Shown here piece after piece: positions 7,301-10,600 of a DNA stretch of 10,600 nucleotides. How positions within the stretch are numbered: position 1 is the stretch's first letter; each line of letters starts with the position of its first letter. The stretch covers positions 39,931 through 50,530 of the forward strand of contig DBYF01000128.1 of assembly GCA_002310155.1 (NCBI GenBank), in the 5' to 3' direction. Origin of the DNA: Mageeibacillus sp. UBA1193 (GTDB lineage Bacteria > Bacillota > Clostridia > Saccharofermentanales > Saccharofermentanaceae). Both the position numbers and the translations under genes were made by a program. The notes under the pieces were generated by a model. It was given only the letters and a program-made list of their open reading frames with translations. It made no database searches and was not told where the DNA came from.

Positions 7301-8103
7301 TTCTCAATCGCTGACGGAATGGACGAGAAATAGGAACGCATCTCTTCTTCCGACTTGATGTAGAAATCCTCCGTCGGCATCTTCATGCGGTCCGGATCGC
7401 TCATGCGTTTACCGGTCTGCATACACAGCAGCACTTCGTGTGCTTTTGCATCTTCTTTATACATGTAGTGACAGTCGTTCGTCGCGACCAGCGGGATACC
7501 CGTCTCATTACTGAGCATGATCAGGTGCTGGTTGACCTTCGCCTGCTCGGGGAGCTGATTGCTCTGGATCTCGAGATAGTAATTGCCTCTTCCGAAGACA
7601 CGGTCGTACCAGAGCGCAGCATTCTTCGCCTTCTCCGGATCGTCCTTGAGGATATATGTCGCGACCTCGCCGGACACACACGCCGACAGCGCGATCAAGC
7701 CCTCGGAATACTTCTCGAGAAGCTCGTGATCGACTCTCGGCTTATAGTAGAAACCTTCGGTGAAACCGGCGGAAACCAGACGGTTCAGGTTCTTCAGGCC
7801 TTCGTCATTCTTCGCGAGGAGCACCAGATGGTAGTATCCCCGATCTTCATTTTCTTTCAGAAAACGGCCGCGCGGAGCGACATACACTTCACATCCGATG
7901 ATCGGATGGATGCCCTCCTCGGTCATGGCTTTATAGAACTCGACGGTACCGTACATGGTACCGTGGTCGGTGATGGCGCAGGAAGTCATGCCCAGTTCTT
8001 TGAGGCGCGCGGCAAGACGCTTGATGCGGATCGCACCATCCAGAAGGCTGTATTCGGTATGTAGATGCAGGTGTACAAAGCCCTGCAGATTCTCTTCTGC
8101 CAT
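4351..8103 (-). CDS. dnaE: DNA polymerase III alpha subunit, DnaE type
   Basis: This 1250-residue protein is a C-family replicative polymerase catalytic subunit. The N-terminal PHP domain shows HLHLHTEYSLLDG (11-23), TDHG (45-48), GCEVYV (70-75), a His at 92, ACVSGE (141-146) and NDCHY (209-213), so all nine expected metal ligands appear present. The palm carries GPGRGSGAGSL (365-375), the acidic motif PDFDVDF (406-412) and KFDFLGL (557-563) with the third Asp at 559. The fingers region includes FAGYAFNKSHAAAYA (755-769). A helix-hairpin-helix region (about 840-900) is followed by QISIF (924-928), a good sliding-clamp binding pentapeptide, and an OB fold (about 1007-1085). A Pro/Gly/Asn/Ser-rich linker (about 1098-1178) leads to a conserved C-terminal tail ending at 1250. 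No separate DEDD exonuclease insert is present, which separates it from PolC. GAGGA lies seven bases before the ATG. Confidence 0.97.
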   Translation of the reverse strand: MAEENLQGFVHLHLHTEYSLLDGAIRIKRLAARLKELGMTSCAITDHGTMYGTVEFYKAMTEEGIHPIIGCEVYVAPRGRFLKENEDRGYYHLVLLAKNDEGLKNLNRLVSAGFTEGFYYKPRVDHELLEKYSEGLIALSACVSGEVATYILKDDPEKAKNAALWYDRVFGRGNYYLEIQSNQLPEQAKVNQHLIMLSNETGIPLVATNDCHYMYKEDAKAHEVLLCMQTGKRMSDPDRMKMPTEDFYIKSEEEMRSYFSSIPSAIENTTKIASMCHAGYTFDQIHLPAFDVPLEYADAEEYLRHLCDEGLKKRLEWCSDPEEIEKYRQRAEYEMSVITSMGYTDYYLIVWDFIHYAKENHIMVGPGRGSGAGSLVAYALRITNIDPIKYGLIFERFLNNERVSMPDFDVDFCYERRQEVIDYVTRKYGEDRVAQVITFGTLAAKACIKDVARALDLSYADSDRICKMIPNTLGITIADALKGSPDLKAEYENDDLIKQVIDTAMLFEGMPRHASTHAAGVIISAKPLTDIAPLAKNDESVVVQFAKANSEEIGLLKFDFLGLRTLTVMRDTAQMVLENQGIEIDFDRIPMDEPQVFEMISRGDTEGVFQLESSGMTSFMVDLKPSSLEDIIAGISLYRPGPMDQIPKYVAARHDPTSIKYDHPLLEPILNMTYGCMIYQEQVMQIVRDLAGFSMGQSDNIRRAMAKKKASMMEKYRQTFIYGGKDEKGREVAGAIANGVSEPIARKIFDDVTQFAGYAFNKSHAAAYAVVGYFTAYLKYHYPTEFMAAMLNSFLGSQSQSAWYTSVAKKMGISILPPSVNKSLVKFSTEGERQIRIGLTAVKNVGESAVRKLVVDREVNGDFTSFGDFLRRSEALEINKKMIESLILSSAMDEFGIPRSQMLGASEPYLNRLASSKRQSMEGQISIFSLLGDDKAAAEDEPVLPNVSEFPLEERLAKEKEMLGLYISGHPLDDYKKAMSTANTDSTSFLKTLGEDMGTGRVLKDKEQVTMAGLITSRNQKTTKTGKSMCFLRIEDLFSDYEVIVFPESYGRYGSVINASKALLIRGRVQVDDEAVKLILEDCVNLSRDDEDLCQLPPARNGGYSRRPNTNGSFDENFTPGTVMPVPADTPAVPSQGSLPLGNATGGMAPGTNGTGANGSAQVLSEKEKKPAPAGNTPRLAIRYFGNADDEGYKRLLATCQYFHGSVPVYVALPKEKRNVRLSAEYNIEWSREVCDILVGQFGIENVSLF

Positions 8104-8128
8104 CTGTTCTTCCTCGTATTTCCCCGGT

Positions 8129-8148
8129 GAAAAGCACTAGTGCTTTTC
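8129..8148. repeat. Perfect 20-bp palindrome between uvrB and dnaE
   Basis: GAAAAGCACT at 8129-8138 is followed without a spacer by its exact reverse complement AGTGCTTTTC at 8139-8148. As RNA it would give an 8-bp stem with a CTAG loop. It is flanked by A and T runs but has no further T tract, so termination would be weak at best. As DNA it is an ideal site for a dimeric protein. Each half is the decamer that recurs elsewhere in the window. It occupies about a third of the 65-bp gap; no promoter is visible there. Confidence 0.75.
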
Positions 8149-8168
8149 GAGCCTTCGCTTACGTATCA

Positions 8169-10190
8169 TTATTTCCCGTCGCCGAGCTTACCCTTCACGA
8201 CGACCAGCAGATCACGAAGCCTTGCCGCCTCTTCGAAGGCCAGGTCTTTGGCCGCCGCCTTCATGTCCTTGTCCAGGCGGGCCGCCAGCTTCTCGAGTTC
8301 TTTTCTCGACATATGCGTCTTCTTCTCGTTCACCAGATCGGACAGATCCTTCATGTCGATCTGATCCTCGCGGCTGACCTCTTCCATCGTGGCCAGTACA
8401 TCTCTGACTTCCTTCTTGACGCTCCTCGGCGTGATGTTATTATCCTTATTATACTGGATCTGGATCCCGCGTCGACGGTTAGTTTCGGAAACCGCTTCGA
8501 ACATCGAATCCGTCACGTCATCCGCATAGAAAATGACCCGTCCGTTAACGTTTCTCGCGGCACGTCCGATCATCTGGATCAGGGATCTTGTGGATCTCAG
8601 GAAGCCTTCCTTATCCGCGTCGAGGATCATCAGGAGAGATACCTCCGGAATGTCGAGTCCCTCACGCAGCAGGTTGATACCGACGAGTACGTCGAAGTCG
8701 CCCTGGCGGAGTTCTCTTAAGATCTTCATGCGGTCGATCATATCGATATCCGAGTGCAGATACTTGACTCGGATCTCTTCCTGCTTGAGGAAGCCAGTCA
8801 GATCCTCAGACATCTTCTTGGTCAGTGTCAGGATAAGAGCGCGCTCGCCCTTGGCGACGGTCTCTCTGATCTCGGTGAGGATATCCTCCATCTGTCCTTC
8901 GACCGGACGGATCGAGATCTCCGGATCGAGAAGTCCCGTCGGACGGATGATCTGCTCGACTGTCTGCTGGCTGTGCTCCGCTTCGTACTTCGAAGGTGTC
9001 GCCGATACGAAGATCGTTTGTCCCATCTTCTTCTCGAATTCCTCGAACTTCAGCGGGCGGTTATCGAATGCCGAAGGCAGGCGGAAACCGTAATCGACAA
9101 GCGTCGTCTTTCTCGAGCGGTCGCCGTTATACATCGCGCCGATCTGCGGCACGGTAACATGCGATTCATCGATCATGAGAAGATAGTCGTCCGGCATAAA
9201 GTCCATCAGAGTATACGGCGGCTCGCCCGGCTTTCTTCTCGTGAGGTGACGGGAGTAGTTCTCGATACCCTTTACAAAGCCGGTCTCGGAGAGCATCTCC
9301 AGATCGTATCTGGTCTTCTGTTCCAGTCTGTATGCTTCGATGAGTTTTCCCTCTTCTCTAAGCTCGGCGAGTCTCTCTTCAAGCTCCTCCTCGATCGTCA
9401 CGATCGCGCGCTCCATCTTCTCCTTCGTCGTCGCATAATGGGAAGCCGGGAAGATCACCGCGTAGTTCCTGTTCCACATGACCTTGCCGCTGATATAGTG
9501 CACTTCCGAGATCTTCTCGATCTCATCTCCGAAGAAAGTAACTCTCGTCAGAAGTTCTTCAGAAGACGGAGGGAAGATATCGAGCGTATCGCCCTTGACG
9601 CGGAAAGCACCACGAGTGATCTCAAAGTCATTTCTCACGTACTGCAGGTCAATGAGCTTCCGGATAACAGCATCACGGGAGACCATCATGCCGGAACGGA
9701 GATTGACCATCAAGTCCTTATAGTCGGACGGATCGCCGAGACCATAGATGCAGGAAACGGATGCGACCACGATAACATCTCTTCTCTCGAGGAGCGCACT
9801 CGTCGCACTGTGACGCATGCGGTCGATCTCATCATTGATATCGCAGTCTTTCTCTATATACGTATCCGTCGACGCGATGTACGCCTCCGGCTGGTAGTAG
9901 TCATAGTAGGAAACGAAGAATTCGACGGCATTGTCCGGGAAGAATGCCTTAAACTCCGCGGCAAGCTGGGCAGCGAGCGTCTTATTCGGCGCGATGACGA
10001 GCGTCGGGCGCTGCGTCTTCTCGATGATGTTCGCCATCGTGAATGTCTTACCCGAACCGGTGACACCCAGGAGTGTCTGTCCGCTATAACCCGCGTTAAT
10101 GCCCTCGACCAGTTTCTCGATCGCCTGCGGCTGATCTCCGGTCGGGGTGTATTCGGAATGGATCTTGAACGGAACGGTCATATCATTCAT
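8169..10190 (-). CDS. uvrB: UvrABC system protein B (excision repair helicase-like subunit)
   Basis: UvrB receives damaged DNA from UvrA, verifies the lesion and recruits UvrC for incision. The 673 residues match the usual family length and have all the landmarks in order: Walker A GVTGSGKT (42-49), the damage-probing beta-hairpin region YYDYYQPEAY (95-104) continuing through IASTDTYIEKD, the Walker B-like DESH (341-344), the family segment RLPSAFDNRPLKFEEFE (370-386), SATPSKYE (396-403), NLLREGLDIPEV (506-517), the arginine-finger motif QMIGRAARN (539-547) and a C-terminal UVR coiled-coil motif (about 633-665) that contacts UvrC. The chosen ATG has CAGG with a six-base spacer; a second ATG three codons later is less well placed. 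The gene ends in the double stop TAATGA. A promoter and a LexA-like operator precede it, consistent with SOS induction. No uvrA is in the window. Confidence 0.97.
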   Translation of the reverse strand: MNDMTVPFKIHSEYTPTGDQPQAIEKLVEGINAGYSGQTLLGVTGSGKTFTMANIIEKTQRPTLVIAPNKTLAAQLAAEFKAFFPDNAVEFFVSYYDYYQPEAYIASTDTYIEKDCDINDEIDRMRHSATSALLERRDVIVVASVSCIYGLGDPSDYKDLMVNLRSGMMVSRDAVIRKLIDLQYVRNDFEITRGAFRVKGDTLDIFPPSSEELLTRVTFFGDEIEKISEVHYISGKVMWNRNYAVIFPASHYATTKEKMERAIVTIEEELEERLAELREEGKLIEAYRLEQKTRYDLEMLSETGFVKGIENYSRHLTRRKPGEPPYTLMDFMPDDYLLMIDESHVTVPQIGAMYNGDRSRKTTLVDYGFRLPSAFDNRPLKFEEFEKKMGQTIFVSATPSKYEAEHSQQTVEQIIRPTGLLDPEISIRPVEGQMEDILTEIRETVAKGERALILTLTKKMSEDLTGFLKQEEIRVKYLHSDIDMIDRMKILRELRQGDFDVLVGINLLREGLDIPEVSLLMILDADKEGFLRSTRSLIQMIGRAARNVNGRVIFYADDVTDSMFEAVSETNRRRGIQIQYNKDNNITPRSVKKEVRDVLATMEEVSREDQIDMKDLSDLVNEKKTHMSRKELEKLAARLDKDMKAAAKDLAFEEAARLRDLLVVVKGKLGDGK

Positions 10191-10211
10191 GGGATGCCTG
10201 CCTGTGTTTTT

Positions 10212-10225
10212 CGAACATATTTTCG
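10212..10225 (-). promoter_or_regulatory. LexA (SOS) operator-like site upstream of uvrB
   Basis: The minus strand reads CGAAAATATGTTCG. This matches the Gram-positive LexA/DinR pattern CGAAC-N4-GTTCG at nine of ten defined positions, with one perfect half-site. It starts about two bases after the predicted transcription start, where a bound repressor would block initiation or clearance. uvrB is a classical SOS gene in Bacillota. The site is seen in the sequence; regulation is inferred from the family. Confidence 0.72.
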
Positions 10226-10226
10226 C

Positions 10227-10242
10227 TCCGTTCAGTATAGCA
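10227..10242 (-). promoter_or_regulatory. Predicted uvrB promoter (extended -10)
   Basis: TGCTATACT on the minus strand (10242-10234) gives a near-consensus -10 with the TGn extension. The -35 position at spacer 17 (TTTCTC, 10262-10257) is poor. The expected start is near 10227 and the leader about 37 bases. The stop codon of the open frame that enters from the repeat array overlaps the last base of the -10. Confidence 0.6.
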
Positions 10243-10600
10243 CATCTGCACTAAAAGAGAAACCTTTTTTCATAAACAACACTCTTTTCGTTGTCGATTC
10301 ATTGTCAGCGCGGGTGCTTTTCGACAACAGATCGGCAATCGCTTCCACCTCCCCACCAAAAGCGCTGTTCGTTGTCGATTCATTGCCAGCGCAAGTGCTT
10401 TTCGACAACAGATCGGCAATCGCTCCCACCTCCCCACGAAAAGCACTGTTCATTGTCGATTCATTGCCGGCGTGAGTGCTTTTCGACAATAGATTGACAA
10501 TAACACCGTCCTCCGCCCCAGAATCGCATCTCATTGCCGATTCATTGCCGGAAAAGACGTTTTTGGTGAATAAATCGGCAATGGCGCCCTGATCTTCTCG
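10232..10600 (-). other. Open frame with 27-residue repeats, coding status doubtful
   Basis: On the minus strand one frame is open from the window edge to a TGA at 10232 (123 codons). Because the DNA repeat is 81 bp long, the translation repeats every 27 residues, roughly GAIADLLSKSTxAGNEST followed by TNSAFxGEV. It could be the repetitive C-terminus of a gene starting outside the window. Against this, differences between the better-preserved copies include more amino-acid-changing than silent substitutions, the opposite strand is also open over much of the array, and the frame runs into the uvrB promoter. I do not recognise the sequence as a protein family and consider a non-coding array more likely. 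Confidence 0.25.
10290..10600. repeat. 81-bp tandem repeat array, four copies
   Basis: Copies begin at 10290, 10371, 10452 and 10533, each exactly 81 bp apart; the last is cut by the window edge. Copies 1 and 2 differ at 6 of 81 positions, copy 3 matches well only in its first 50 bases, and copy 4 is the most diverged. Each of the first three copies holds an 8-bp inverted repeat, GTTGTCGA/TCGACAAC, at 10290-10297/10321-10328, 10371-10378/10402-10409 and, as ATTGTCGA/TCGACAAT, 10452-10459/10483-10490. Copy 4 instead has ATTGCCGATT paired with AATCGGCAAT. The decamer AGTGCTTTTC, or GGTGCTTTTC in copy 1, lies in the loop. Together with the uvrB leader this accounts for the gene-free stretch 10191-10600. 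Confidence 0.85.

Noticed and set aside
8104..8168. Possible dnaE promoter in the uvrB-dnaE gap
   Set aside because: No -10-like hexamer with reasonable spacing is visible; only the palindrome and the ribosome binding site stand out.
10346..10435. Repeated GGGGAGGTG on the minus strand at 10354-10346 and 10435-10427, looking like strong ribosome binding sites
   Set aside because: No ATG or GTG follows at a suitable distance in either copy; the match is a by-product of the repeat unit.
8754..10475. Long plus-strand open frame of 573 codons opposite uvrB
   Set aside because: It lies antisense to an unmistakable uvrB, has no recognisable motif and is rich in Arg, Asp and His as expected of a mirror frame of a codon-biased gene.
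10290..10600. CRISPR array
   Set aside because: The units are contiguous 81-bp tandem copies with no alternating unique spacers of constant size, and there are no cas genes in the window.

Overview
The window is a compact block of bacterial housekeeping genes, all transcribed from the minus strand. Reading right to left the order is: an 81-bp tandem repeat array, uvrB, dnaE, pfkA, mutS2, and the 5' part of a lipoprotein gene cut by the left edge. The gene set (MutS2 with a Smr domain, DnaE-type polymerase with a full PHP site, ATP-type PfkA), the dnaE-pfkA adjacency, strong AGGAG-type ribosome binding sites and a Gram-positive type LexA box in front of uvrB point to a Bacillota/Clostridia member of moderate GC content. 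I cannot name the genus.

Layout. 10290-10600 holds four copies (the last cut by the edge) of an exactly 81-bp repeat rich in inverted repeats. A minus-strand frame stays open through it, but the substitution pattern looks more structural than protein-coding. The uvrB promoter (extended -10 at 10234-10239) and a LexA/SOS operator-like site (10212-10225) lie between the array and uvrB (10190-8169). A 65-bp gap with a perfect 20-bp palindrome separates uvrB from dnaE (8103-4351). pfkA (4271-3222) has its own extended -10 promoter just after the dnaE stop. mutS2 (3162-712) follows 59 bp after pfkA. A weak terminator-like region, another extended -10 promoter and an inverted repeat precede the lipoprotein gene (590 to the edge).

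How the genes fit together. uvrB (nucleotide excision repair), dnaE (replicative polymerase) and mutS2 (ATPase/Smr protein acting on recombination intermediates and, in Bacillota, on collided ribosomes) are genome or translation maintenance genes. pfkA is the committed step of glycolysis and probably sits here through the common clostridial dnaE-pfkA linkage. They may be partly co-transcribed, with separate promoters allowing SOS control of uvrB and constitutive pfkA expression.

The coding part is ordinary. The parts that are not explained by standard annotation are: the decamer AGTGCTTTTC, found seven times in 10.6 kb almost entirely outside or at the edges of genes; the 81-bp array that contains it; the palindrome built from two copies of it; the inverted repeat over the lipoprotein promoter and Shine-Dalgarno; and the loss of the LDLR motif in the MutS2 Smr domain.
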